Positions 6,310 to 13,289 of a stretch of 23,533 nt of DNA are shown here, piece after piece. How positions within the stretch are numbered: position 1 is the first letter of the stretch; every line of letters starts with the position of its first letter. Both the position numbers and the translations under genes were made by a program. This stretch comes from UBA4717 sp045580165 (GTDB lineage Bacteria > Bacillota > Clostridia > Oscillospirales > CAG-272): assembly GCA_045580165.1 (NCBI GenBank), contig JAZNNG010000004.1, positions 1 to 23,533 of the forward strand, in the 5' to 3' direction. Under the pieces are notes generated by a model. It saw nothing but the letters and a program-made list of their open reading frames with translations. It was not told the DNA's origin and searched no databases.

Positions 6310-7818
6310 TTATTTGTTGAATTTAAGCTTGAACTCGTCTATAGCCGCCTTGAGCTTTTCTTCGTTTTCGGGGGTCATTTCACTCGTTTCGGTAATGCTC
6401 TTGAGAATATCCGAGTGCATATTGACGACGAATTCAATAAACTCGTCCTCAAATCGCGTTATGTCTTCGACTGCGATATCAAAGAGTAGATTGTTTGTTG
6501 CGGCATAGAGTATAATTACCTGATGCTCAACGGGCATTGGCTTGTTTCTGCCCTGCTTTAGTACTTCAACTATTCTCGCGCCCTGCTCAAGTCTTTGCTT
6601 GGTGTCGGCGTCAAGGTCGGAGCCGAACTGTGCGAACGCCTGAAGCTCTCTGTACTGTGAGTACTGAAGCTTGAGCGTACCCGCAACCTTTTTCATAGCC
6701 TTTATCTGTGCCGCGCCGCCGACTCGGGATACCGAGATGCCGGGGTTTACCGCAGGCATAATACCGCTGTGGAAAAGCTCGGTCTCAAGGAATATCTGAC
6801 CGTCTGTTATAGAGATTACGTTGGTCGGAATATACGCCGAAACGTCTCCTGCCTGTGTTTCAATTATGGGCAGAGCCGTAAGTGAGCCGCCGCCAAGCTC
6901 GGGCGAGAGTCTTGCCGCGCGCTCAAGAAGTCTTGAGTGGAGGTAGAATACGTCTCCGGGATAAGCCTCACGTCCGGGAGGTCTTTTTATAAGGAGGGAA
7001 AGTGCTCTGTAAGCAACCGCGTGCTTGGAGAGGTCGTCGTAAATTACGAGGACGTCACGTCCCTTATACATAAAGTATTCACCCATCGCACAGCCGGAGT
7101 AGGGAGCGATGTACTGCATGGGAGCAAGCTCGGACGCGCTTGCGGACACGATTATGGTGTAGTCCATAGCGCCGTTTTGCGAAAGCGTCTCAACCAGCTT
7201 TGCAACGGTTGAGTTCTTCTGCCCGATCGCGACGTATATACAGATTACGTCCTTGCCCTTCTGGTTTATGATAGTATCGGTAGCAATTACCGTCTTACCC
7301 GTCTGACGGTCTCCGATTATAAGCTCACGCTGACCGCGGCCTATCGGTATCATGGAGTCGATAGCCTTGATACCCGTCTGAAGCGGCACGCCTACCGATT
7401 TTCTTTCGATAATACCGGGAGCCTTGGTTTCTATCGGACGGGTTTCCGTGGTGTTGATCGGGCCCTTGCCGTCGATTGGCTCGCCGAGCGCGTTAACAAC
7501 GCGTCCAATAAGCTCTTCGCCTACGGGTACGGAAACTACGCGTCCCGTACGGCGTACGGTGTCGCCCTCGCGGATCTCGCGGTCGTTACCGAGAATAACG
7601 ACGCTGACGTATTTTTCTTCAAGGTTGAGAGCCATACCGAATTCGCCGTTTGCAAACTCGATAAGCTCGTTTGCCATACATTTTTCAATGCCGTGCACCT
7701 TGGCAATACCGTCGCCCACGCTTACAACGTAGCCCGTTTCGGATTCTTCAACGCGACTCTTGTAATTTTTTATCTGGTCTTTTATAATTTTGCTGATCTC
7801 ATCAGTTTTAAGCTGCAT
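6310..7818 (-). CDS. atpA: ATP synthase F1 alpha subunit
   Basis: The product has 502 residues, the usual length. It is the non-catalytic nucleotide-binding subunit alternating with beta. The P-loop GDRQTGKT is at residues 169-176, and the arginine-finger region PGISVSRVGGAAQ is intact. The N-terminus (DEISKIIKDQIKNYKSRVE) is the helix that binds the delta subunit. The start has AAGGAACGG upstream. It sits 32 bases after atpH and 21 before atpG, in the standard F1 gene order. Confidence 0.98.
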   Translation of the reverse strand: MQLKTDEISKIIKDQIKNYKSRVEESETGYVVSVGDGIAKVHGIEKCMANELIEFANGEFGMALNLEEKYVSVVILGNDREIREGDTVRRTGRVVSVPVGEELIGRVVNALGEPIDGKGPINTTETRPIETKAPGIIERKSVGVPLQTGIKAIDSMIPIGRGQRELIIGDRQTGKTVIATDTIINQKGKDVICIYVAIGQKNSTVAKLVETLSQNGAMDYTIIVSASASELAPMQYIAPYSGCAMGEYFMYKGRDVLVIYDDLSKHAVAYRALSLLIKRPPGREAYPGDVFYLHSRLLERAARLSPELGGGSLTALPIIETQAGDVSAYIPTNVISITDGQIFLETELFHSGIMPAVNPGISVSRVGGAAQIKAMKKVAGTLKLQYSQYRELQAFAQFGSDLDADTKQRLEQGARIVEVLKQGRNKPMPVEHQVIILYAATNNLLFDIAVEDITRFEDEFIEFVVNMHSDILKSITETSEMTPENEEKLKAAIDEFKLKFNK

Positions 7819-7850
7819 AAATGTGACCGTTCCTTTGCTTGTGTTTTGCT

Positions 7851-8387
7851 TCAGATGTCGGTGTCTGAAATAAGTGTGCCGATGGCTTTGAGAGAGGAGC
7901 TGATACTTTTGTCTATCTGCTCTGTTCCAAAGTCGAGTCTGACGCCGCCGATGATCGACGCGTCAACGGTGTTTGTGAGCACTACGCGCTTGCCCGTTCT
8001 TTTTTCAAGTCCTACCTTTATTTTAGCCGTCTGCTCCTCGTCTAAAGCAATAGCCGAAACCGCAGTTGCTCGCAGAATACCGTGCTTTTCGTCGTAAAGC
8101 GCCGAGAAGCGGTTGCTTACCTTCATAAGCTCTGACACGCACTTGCTTTCAACGAGTATTTTTATGAAGTTAAGTAAATGCCCGTTTACCTGACCGAACG
8201 CCAGCTCTGCCATTGAAATTTTTTCTTCAGTCTGTACGGTAGGGGAATCCAGAAGCGCGAGGTATTCGGGAGCTTCTTCGAGCAGTGAAGCCACGGATGT
8301 CAGCTCCTCGAGTATAGTGTCGGTAACACCTGTTTCCTCTGCTACCTCAAAGAGAGCCTCTGCGTAAGATTCGTGAAGCGCCTTCAT
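7851..8387 (-). CDS. atpH: ATP synthase F1 delta subunit
   Basis: The product has 178 residues, the normal length. It is the peripheral-stalk cap joining the b dimer to the top of F1. It has an N-terminal helical bundle (ESYAEALFEVAEETG...) and a C-terminal segment with LEKRTGKRVVLTNTVDASIIGGVRLDFG, the OSCP/delta signature around 'DxSLIGGxxxxxG'. Its ATG overlaps the atpF stop (ATGA at 8387-8384), which implies translational coupling so that b and delta are made together. Confidence 0.96.
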   Translation of the reverse strand: MKALHESYAEALFEVAEETGVTDTILEELTSVASLLEEAPEYLALLDSPTVQTEEKISMAELAFGQVNGHLLNFIKILVESKCVSELMKVSNRFSALYDEKHGILRATAVSAIALDEEQTAKIKVGLEKRTGKRVVLTNTVDASIIGGVRLDFGTEQIDKSISSSLKAIGTLISDTDI

Positions 8388-8965
8388 TGACCGTCACCCA
8401 TTTCTGCGATAAAGCCGTCGATAAGCTTTTTGTGCTTTTCTTCGTCAAGCTCGCTCTCAATAACCTTTGTGGCGATTGCAAGCGCGATATCCGAAACCTC
8501 GTTTTTGAGCTCGTTTTCGGCGTTGCGGCGCTCTGCCTCGATCTGCTTGTCCGCGCGCTCGATTATTTCCTGAGCGCGGGTGTGTGCGTCGGCAATTATC
8601 TCCTCGCTCTTGAGCGCGGCACTTCTGGTCGCACTCTTTACGATGTCCTCAGCCTCGGTCTTTGCGCTTGAGAGCTTATACTCGTATTCGGTTTTAAGGT
8701 CTTCGGCATCCGCCTTTGACTTTTCGGCGTCCTCATACATAGCCTTGACCTCGTTTTCGCGGTCAAGCATCATTTTCCTGACGGGCTTAAACAGAAACTT
8801 TTTCATAAGAAGGAAAAGTATGAGTAAATTTCCCCAGGTAAAGATGATGGTCCAGACGTCGATGGTAACGAAGGGCAGAGCTTCTGCTTCCTTTACCTCG
8901 GCAACCGTTTGCAACTCTGCGCCTGCTTCACCGTCAATAGTAACTAATTCAAGATTGTTTTCCAT
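8384..8965 (-). CDS. atpF: ATP synthase F0 b subunit with an acidic N-terminal extension
   Basis: The product has 193 residues. One transmembrane helix (about 40-56, FTWGNLLILFLLMKKFLF) is followed by the conserved FKPVRKMMLDRE and a long charged coiled coil reaching the C-terminus, as expected for the peripheral stalk. Family members usually start only ~5-10 residues before the membrane helix. Here ~33 acidic residues (MENNLELVTIDGEAGAELQT...) precede it and should lie outside the membrane. The start is supported by GGAGAA five bases upstream of the ATG, and no better internal start exists. It overlaps atpH by four bases. A perfect palindrome sits just upstream. Confidence 0.95.
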   Translation of the reverse strand: MENNLELVTIDGEAGAELQTVAEVKEAEALPFVTIDVWTIIFTWGNLLILFLLMKKFLFKPVRKMMLDRENEVKAMYEDAEKSKADAEDLKTEYEYKLSSAKTEAEDIVKSATRSAALKSEEIIADAHTRAQEIIERADKQIEAERRNAENELKNEVSDIALAIATKVIESELDEEKHKKLIDGFIAEMGDGQ

Positions 8966-8974
8966 AAGTTCTCC

Positions 8975-8990
8975 ATGCCAAGCTTGGCAT
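8975..8990 (-). promoter_or_regulatory. Palindrome/hairpin between atpE and atpF, next to the atpF ribosome binding site
   Basis: ATGCCAAG and CTTGGCAT form a perfect 16-base palindrome in the 51-base atpE-atpF gap. On the transcript it could form a short hairpin (ATGCCA/TGGCAT, AGCT loop) directly abutting GGAGAA of atpF. Ten or more c subunits are needed per two b subunits, so a site that slows ribosome entry or marks an RNA end here would make sense. There is no T tract, so it is not a terminator. Confidence 0.45.
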
Positions 8991-9016
8991 ATAAAGATTT
9001 TTGTAATGTCCGAGCC

Positions 9017-9283
9017 TTAGCCCTGGATCATACCAACGAGGGGGTTGGCAAAGAGAAGAATGAGGGCAATAACAAGGCTGTAAATACCGGTAGATTCTGC
9101 AACGGCACAACCAAAAAGCATAGTGGTGGTGATATCACCCTTTGCTTCGGGCTGACGTCCGACTGCTTCAGCAGCCTTACCTGCCGCGTATCCCTGACCG
9201 ATACCGGGGCCGACACCTGCGATCATTGCGATACCTGCGCCTATTGCGGAAGCCGCGAGTACGATTGTTCTGTAAAGTTCCAT
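9017..9283 (-). CDS. atpE: ATP synthase F0 c subunit, Na+-binding type
   Basis: The product has 88 residues forming two membrane helices joined by the conserved loop RQPEAKGD; multiple copies form the rotor ring. Q30, V61, E63, S64, T65 and Y68 match the six positions known from the Na+ ATP synthase of Ilyobacter tartaricus (Q32, V63, E65, S66, T67, Y70, offset two). The motif around the carboxylate reads AVAESTGIYSL. H+-type c subunits usually lack the Q and the S/T pair. The ring is therefore predicted to carry Na+. The start has GGAGG six to seven bases upstream. The gene lies between atpB and atpF, each separated by short gaps. Confidence 0.97.
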   Translation of the reverse strand: MELYRTIVLAASAIGAGIAMIAGVGPGIGQGYAAGKAAEAVGRQPEAKGDITTTMLFGCAVAESTGIYSLVIALILLFANPLVGMIQG

Positions 9284-9316
9284 AATTTTTCCTCCGTGAA
9301 AATTAGATACTGAAAT

Positions 9317-10063
9317 TTATTCGCGTGCAGCCTTGTCGCCGCCCGCACTTGACACAAACACCATAGTCAGCATACAGATAATGTACGCCTGAAGGAAGCT
9401 TGTGAACAAATCAAAGTAAATTGAAAGAACAGCGGGAATACCGAGCTGGAATATCGGTATGCTGTTTATAAACGTGTTCGGTATCCAACCGAGCACGAAC
9501 GAGCTTAGTGCCGCAAGCGCACCGTATAGTAGCGAGGTGATTACCATACCTGCGGCAATGTTTCCGAAATGACGGAAGGACATTGAAATGGGGTTTGCTA
9601 TTTCTCCTACGATGTTAATGGGGAGAAGGAAGGGAACGGGCTCGACAAAGCCCTTGAGCCAGCCCTTGAAGCCGTTATATTTTATATTCATAAACTGAAC
9701 GGTGAAGAAGGTCATGAGCGCCCAGCCGAGCGTGGTCGAAAGGTCGGCGGTGAGAGGACGCATACCGAGAAGACTCGAGAGGCTTCCGCAGATAGAGAGA
9801 GTAAAGAGAGCACCGATGTACGGTGCAAAGCGAAGGTAACCCTTGCCCATGGTGTCCTCAACAAAGCCGTAGAGCATACCGACTATCTTTTCTGCGATTA
9901 TCTGCTTACCTGTCGGTATTTTCTTGAGTCCGCTTGAAAGGTATATGCAAACGGCGACGATGACCGCCATTATTATCCACGAGTTCGTAACCGTTTCGGT
10001 GACGGGAATGCCACCGAAGATGGGTATTTCAAACATTATCTTAGGTCCCGTTACGTTACCCAT
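9317..10063 (-). CDS. atpB: ATP synthase F0 a subunit
   Basis: The product has 248 residues with five to six membrane helices. It is the stator channel protein that passes ions to and from the c-ring. The essential arginine is R164, in PISMSFRHFGNIAAG, which aligns with the 'SLxxRLFGN' helix of other a subunits. The FVEPVPFLLPINIVGEIANP segment before it is also typical. The gene is preceded by AGGAGG and lies 31 bases after atpI and 33 before atpE. With the Na+-type c subunit, this a subunit should form the Na+ access half-channels. Confidence 0.97.
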   Translation of the reverse strand: MGNVTGPKIMFEIPIFGGIPVTETVTNSWIIMAVIVAVCIYLSSGLKKIPTGKQIIAEKIVGMLYGFVEDTMGKGYLRFAPYIGALFTLSICGSLSSLLGMRPLTADLSTTLGWALMTFFTVQFMNIKYNGFKGWLKGFVEPVPFLLPINIVGEIANPISMSFRHFGNIAAGMVITSLLYGALAALSSFVLGWIPNTFINSIPIFQLGIPAVLSIYFDLFTSFLQAYIICMLTMVFVSSAGGDKAARE

Positions 10064-10094
10064 ATTTATCCTCCTGAAAATTTTGAATATTTGC

Positions 10095-10502
10095 TTATTC
10101 GACGTCTGAGGCGTTATCTTTTTCGTTCGTGTTTTTCTTTGAAAGCAGACCGATGAGCATTATCACGGGTCTGACGAGCACGAAGGGAATAATTGTCGTG
10201 TATCCGTTGAAGTACGGAAGCTTAATTCCGACGACTATCACGATAGCCATAAACAAAAGGCGTCCCGCATAGGTTGCCTGAACAAAATTTTTCGCGCCCT
10301 TTTCGCCCTTGTCGACCGATTTTGAAACTGCCAGAGCAAGAAACAAAAAGTTAAGCGCAGACCCCAAAAAGCCGAGAAGCACTCCCGTTATCACGGTATA
10401 ATCGAAAAAATCAAAAAAAGACATAACCGCAACCGCCAAGGCGGATGCTACAAAAAGAAATGATATGACTTTAGCGGTACTCTTTTTTAGTTCTGTTGTC
10501 AT
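10095..10502 (-). CDS. atpI: ATP synthase protein I (AtpI family)
   Basis: The product has 135 residues with four predicted membrane helices: ~12-30, 34-57, 78-94 and 100-118. It ends in a charged tail (KKNTNEKDNASDVE). Position directly upstream of atpB, length and topology fit AtpI (ATP-synt_I), which in other bacteria helps assemble the c-ring. Primary sequence conservation in this family is low, so the assignment leans on context. The start at 10502 has GAGGAGC upstream. Confidence 0.8.
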   Translation of the reverse strand: MTTELKKSTAKVISFLFVASALAVAVMSFFDFFDYTVITGVLLGFLGSALNFLFLALAVSKSVDKGEKGAKNFVQATYAGRLLFMAIVIVVGIKLPYFNGYTTIIPFVLVRPVIMLIGLLSKKNTNEKDNASDVE

Positions 10503-10520
10503 AGCTCCTCCACGGTGCGC

Positions 10521-10760
10521 TTATTTGTTTTTATTGTTGTCTGAGCTCATAGCTTTGAACAGCTTATACAGACTGACGTAAGCGCTTGCGATACCCAGCA
10601 AAATACCTATTATAAGAACGTAGCTTCCGAGCGAAAGCCTTTCTCTTATGAATTCGGCGATATATATCCATATAAAAATCGGGATGACAGCGGTCAGTCC
10701 CACTTGAGTCAGGTATGAGAGCGCTTTTATAATATCCGAATAGCTTTTTTTCATAATCAT
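10521..10760 (-). CDS. atpZ: AtpZ/AtpI-family small membrane protein, first gene of the atp operon
   Basis: The product has 79 residues with two membrane helices: ~16-33 (VGLTAVIPIFIWIYIAEF) and ~43-68 (LGSYVLIIGILLGIASAYVSLYKLF). The pattern SYLTQVGLTAVIPIFIW...LG...LIIGILLGI.SAY..LYKL is typical of AtpZ ('F0F1-ATPase subunit, Ca2+/Mg2+ transporter' family), which is found upstream of atpI in many Firmicutes and is thought to form a complex with AtpI. The start may be either ATG at 10760 or 10754; neither has a strong ribosome binding site. It lies 18 bases before atpI. Confidence 0.75.
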   Translation of the reverse strand: MIMKKSYSDIIKALSYLTQVGLTAVIPIFIWIYIAEFIRERLSLGSYVLIIGILLGIASAYVSLYKLFKAMSSDNNKNK

Positions 10761-10778
10761 TCTGCCCAGTTACGCATT

Positions 10779-10843
10779 ATTATATTATTTTACTATATTG
10801 AGGCAATTACTATGTTAATAAAATATTAGCATTTCGTGAACAA
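10779..10843 (-). promoter_or_regulatory. Candidate atp operon promoters
   Basis: Two sigma-A-like pairs face the atp operon. The distal one has TTGTTC (10843-10838) and TATTAA (10820-10815) with 17-base spacing. The proximal one has TTGCCT (10806-10801) and a perfect TATAAT (10784-10779) with 16-base spacing. The distal promoter would give a leader of ~48 nt and the proximal one only ~12 nt, so I slightly prefer the distal one as the productive start. They lie back-to-back with the ECF gene promoter. Confidence 0.5.
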
Positions 10844-10872
10844 TTTCGCTTGGGCTTTTTTGCTCAAATATA

Positions 10873-10901
10873 TTGACAACGGCTTTTACGGGTGCTAAAA
10901 T
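10873..10901 (+). promoter_or_regulatory. Sigma-A promoter of the ECF S-component gene
   Basis: A perfect TTGACA (10873-10878) and TAAAAT (10896-10901) are spaced by 17 bases. The predicted start is near 10908, so the leader is only ~19 nt and carries AAGGAAG. There is no room for a riboswitch, which removes the usual route to guessing the vitamin transported. Confidence 0.8.
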
Positions 10902-10926
10902 ATCTGCTATAAGGAAGTGGTATGAA

Positions 10927-11442
10927 ATGAAGAGTAAAACTAATTTGATAAGGCTTGTATATATCTCGCTGGTTGCGGCGCTTGTCTGTATAGCGACTCT
11001 TATATACGTACCTTTGCCGATAGGGTATGCTAATCTTGGCGATGCTATTATTCTTATGGCAGGATTTATTCTAGGGCCCGTGGCGGGCGGACTTGCGGGC
11101 GGTGTCGGCGCAGCGCTTGCCGATCTTTTTGCAGGATATCCGGCGTACATACCGGCGACATTTGTTATAAAGCTACTTGTTGCGGTGATCGCGGCGCTTA
11201 TTTACAGATCAATTATCTCAGGCAAAAAGAGAGGTCTTTTTGCAAGAATTATAGCCGCAGTGGTGGCGGAGGCATTTATGGTGCTCGGCTACTATCTGTA
11301 CGAGGCTACGGCGCTTTCATACGGATTCGGCGGAGCGCTTGCGAGTGTCGGCGGTAATTTGACACAGGCTCTTGTGTGCGCGGCAGTCGCGGTTGTGGCT
11401 TTGCCGGCAGTTCAGAAGATATACGAAAAGATAAAAAAGTAA
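10927..11442 (+). CDS. ECF transporter S component (substrate-binding membrane protein), substrate unknown
   Basis: The product has 171 residues with about six membrane helices. The motif around residues 30-75 (LPIGYANLGDAIILMAGFIL, GPVAGGLAGGVGAALADLF) and the following PATFVIKLL are characteristic of the ECF-ribofla_trS/ECF_trnsprt group, in which the S component binds a vitamin or precursor and docks onto a shared EcfA-EcfA'-EcfT module. No energising module is in this window, so it is probably a group II system using a common module elsewhere. The ATG at 10927 is chosen because AAGGAAG lies upstream and the promoter start is at ~10908; an ATG at 10922 is out of frame. Riboflavin, pyridoxine, hydroxymethylpyrimidine and others are all possible. 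Confidence 0.85.
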   Translation: MKSKTNLIRLVYISLVAALVCIATLIYVPLPIGYANLGDAIILMAGFILGPVAGGLAGGVGAALADLFAGYPAYIPATFVIKLLVAVIAALIYRSIISGKKRGLFARIIAAVVAEAFMVLGYYLYEATALSYGFGGALASVGGNLTQALVCAAVAVVALPAVQKIYEKIKK

Positions 11443-11474
11443 AAAATGCGACGGATGCTCCGTCGCATTTTTTT
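11441..11474. terminator. Bidirectional terminator between the ECF gene and the lipoprotein gene
   Basis: AAAAAATGCGACGGA (11441-11455) pairs with TCCGTCGCATTTTTT after a three-base loop. A's lead and T's trail, so it terminates both convergent transcripts. It overlaps the stop codons of both flanking genes by one or two bases. Confidence 0.92.
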
Positions 11475-12498
11475 ACTTTGCTGCGTAGTAGAAGTCTTCT
11501 CCGGGGAGAGAGCCGCCGATAGCATTGGGATTCTGTGTGAGGAGCACGTTCAAGTAGCCCTCGACTATGGGCTTCATTTCGTCACCCGTAGTACCCGTCA
11601 CGTTACAGAAGGGAATGGCCTGCTTTGCGATAGCTGCTTTGAAGATTCCCGCTTCTTCAACGAGTGTTGCCGCAGCCTCAACGTTTTCGTTAACGTACTT
11701 GCAGCTTTCAACGTATTCGTCTATGAACGTTTTTACCGCTTCGGGATGCTCGTCGATGAATTCGCTTCTTGCAATGATAACTCCCGTAACCGTCTCACTG
11801 TCGGGGTCGAGCTTTTTCCACTCTGCACCAAGGTCAAGCGCTGTTTCAAGTCCTTCGACCTGAGTTTTTGCGACTATAACGTAGGGCATCGGGAGCATAG
11901 CAACGCCGTTTTCTGCTTCCTTGAGTATGGAAACGATTTCGGCAGGCTCGCTCTTGAACTCTATCGTAACGTCGGTGTCGGGGTTGATTCCGTTTTCTGT
12001 AAGAATATACTTGAGCGTGTATTCGGGTGTTGAGCCCTTACCTGTCGCGTAGATGGTCTTGCCCTTGAGGTCGGCAACGCTCTTGATACCCGTATTTTTG
12101 TCGAGTACGTAGAGCACGCCGAGGTTGTTTATAGCGATAAGCTTAACGCCCTTGTCGGTCTTGTGGTAGAGGTTGCTTGCGAGGTTTGCGGGAACTGCCG
12201 CGATGTCGAGCTCATTCTTGATTATCTTGGGTGTGATCTCATCTGCAGAGCCTGCTATGGTGAATTCGTATTTGCCCTCGGACTCTCCGTTCTTGGAGTC
12301 GGAGATGACCTTGACCATACCTATTGAGGTCGGTCCCGTCATTCCCGCAACACGTACGGTAACGTCATCCTTGACGTCGGTTACTGTTTCGGTGCTCTCG
12401 GGGGTATTCGTGGGGTTTTCCGTAACTACCTCGTTTCCGCATGCGATAAGCGATACGGCAAGGAGCAAAGCAAGTAATAAAGCTGTTAATTTTTTCAT
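11473..12498 (-). CDS. ABC transporter substrate-binding lipoprotein, TauA/SsuA/NMT1-like, without adjacent permease
   Basis: The product has 341 residues. The signal peptide MKKLTALLLALLLAVSLIAC has a lipobox LIAC with C20 as lipidated cysteine, followed by a Thr/Glu-rich linker. The mature part has the two-lobe fold seen in NitT/TauT-type binding proteins: VRVAGMTGPTSIGMVK near the start, ELDIAAVPANLASNLYHKTD, IKSVADLKGKTIYATGKGST, and VIIARSEFIDEHPEAVKTFI. Ligands of the family include sulfonates, nitrate and thiamine precursors; the sequence does not decide. The permease and ATPase genes expected beside it are absent on both sides, so it is an orphan here. It lies downstream of a Crp/Fnr gene on the same strand, with a palindrome upstream of its -10 box. 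AAGGAAG precedes the ATG. Confidence 0.85.
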   Translation of the reverse strand: MKKLTALLLALLLAVSLIACGNEVVTENPTNTPESTETVTDVKDDVTVRVAGMTGPTSIGMVKVISDSKNGESEGKYEFTIAGSADEITPKIIKNELDIAAVPANLASNLYHKTDKGVKLIAINNLGVLYVLDKNTGIKSVADLKGKTIYATGKGSTPEYTLKYILTENGINPDTDVTIEFKSEPAEIVSILKEAENGVAMLPMPYVIVAKTQVEGLETALDLGAEWKKLDPDSETVTGVIIARSEFIDEHPEAVKTFIDEYVESCKYVNENVEAAATLVEEAGIFKAAIAKQAIPFCNVTGTTGDEMKPIVEGYLNVLLTQNPNAIGGSLPGEDFYYAAK

Positions 12499-12566
12499 TT
12501 TTGTATTCTTCCTTTCGTGTAATATGTATATTCATCGAATTTTGTTTCGATTATCTTTACGCTTAC

Positions 12567-12572
12567 ATTATA
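12567..12572 (-). promoter_or_regulatory. -10 box of the lipoprotein gene (no good -35)
   Basis: A perfect TATAAT reads on the minus strand at 12572-12567, placing the start near 12560 and leaving a ~60-nt leader. The -35 position falls inside the palindrome and reads CGGAAT/GGAATT, far from TTGACA. This is the layout of an activator-dependent promoter. Confidence 0.6.
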
Positions 12573-12587
12573 TGCCCGAAAAGCAAC

Positions 12588-12615
12588 AAATTCCGTTGCA
12601 AATGCAACGGAATTT
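12588..12615. promoter_or_regulatory. Perfect 28-bp palindrome, probable regulator operator (class II position)
   Basis: Two perfect 13-base arms, AAATTCCGTTGCA (12588-12600) and TGCAACGGAATTT (12603-12615), flank a two-base centre. The centre (12601.5) is ~41.5 bases upstream of the start predicted from the TATAAT box, exactly where Crp/Fnr-type activators bind at class II promoters. The gene just upstream encodes such a regulator. It could also act as an RNA hairpin ending the dxs-crp transcript, although no run of T's follows. Confidence 0.6.
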
Positions 12616-12626
12616 GAGGAATTTTA

Positions 12627-13289
12627 TCATTTTTTATTCCTTTTAAGTACAAAATGACGCTTTTGAAAATCTATCAGACCTTCGCCTTTCATTTTTGAAA
12701 GCTCACGCGACAATGCGGTGCGGTCACATCCGAGATAAATCGCCATATCCTCGCGGTCAAAAGGCAGGTCGAACTCATACGACCTGTTTTTTTGTACGCA
12801 TTCTGTAAAGAACGCGGTAAGCCTTGCCCTGATAGTCAGCTTTGACATTATCTGTATGCGCGCGTTTTGAGAAAGGGTACGGTTTGCGAGAATCGATATA
12901 AACCTGTGCGAGAGCATAAGTCCGAGAGACGTAGTATTATTCTCCGATGCGATTTTTTCACTTGACATCATAAGTATTTTCGAGTCCTCGGAGGCGCAGA
13001 TGTAGATGTCTGCCTCACGGCCGAGAAAGTTTAAGCTTTCTCCGAAGGTGTCACCCGGCGTGACGTTTGCCATTATCATTTGGTTTCCGTCAATGTCAAC
13101 GGTATATACCTGTACCGAGCCCTCAAGCACGAGCCCGAAAAAGCCGAGTCTGTCGCCGACGTTGTTTATATGCTCGCCGCGCTTGAACTTTGTTTCGCGT
13201 GCGCCGAGAAATTCAAGTGCCGCTGAAAGCTCAACCTCGGAAAGACCTGAAAACAGAGGACTTTTTATAGTGTTCGGATGTGTTTTCAT
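12627..13289 (-). CDS. Crp/Fnr-family transcriptional regulator
   Basis: The product has 220 residues. The N-terminal cyclic-nucleotide-binding-type beta-barrel spans ~15-115, with FKRGEHINNVGDR and VTPGDTFGESLNFLG. It is followed by the dimer helix (~118-145) and a C-terminal helix-turn-helix (~177-205, REDMAIYLGCDRTALSRELS). There is no N-terminal cysteine cluster of the Fnr type. The cAMP-contact arginine/serine pair of E. coli Crp is not evident at the phosphate-binding loop, so the signal is unknown. Its ATG overlaps the dxs stop (TAATG at 13291-13287), implying co-expression with dxs. It probably acts at the palindrome at 12588-12615 to control the lipoprotein gene and perhaps itself; that target is inferred from position only. 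Confidence 0.88.
   Translation of the reverse strand: MKTHPNTIKSPLFSGLSEVELSAALEFLGARETKFKRGEHINNVGDRLGFFGLVLEGSVQVYTVDIDGNQMIMANVTPGDTFGESLNFLGREADIYICASEDSKILMMSSEKIASENNTTSLGLMLSHRFISILANRTLSQNARIQIMSKLTIRARLTAFFTECVQKNRSYEFDLPFDREDMAIYLGCDRTALSRELSKMKGEGLIDFQKRHFVLKRNKK

Noticed and set aside
12588..12615. Palindrome as a simple terminator of the dxs-crp transcript
   Set aside because: The stem is perfect but no T run follows on the minus strand; its position relative to the next promoter favours an operator, though a dual role is not excluded.
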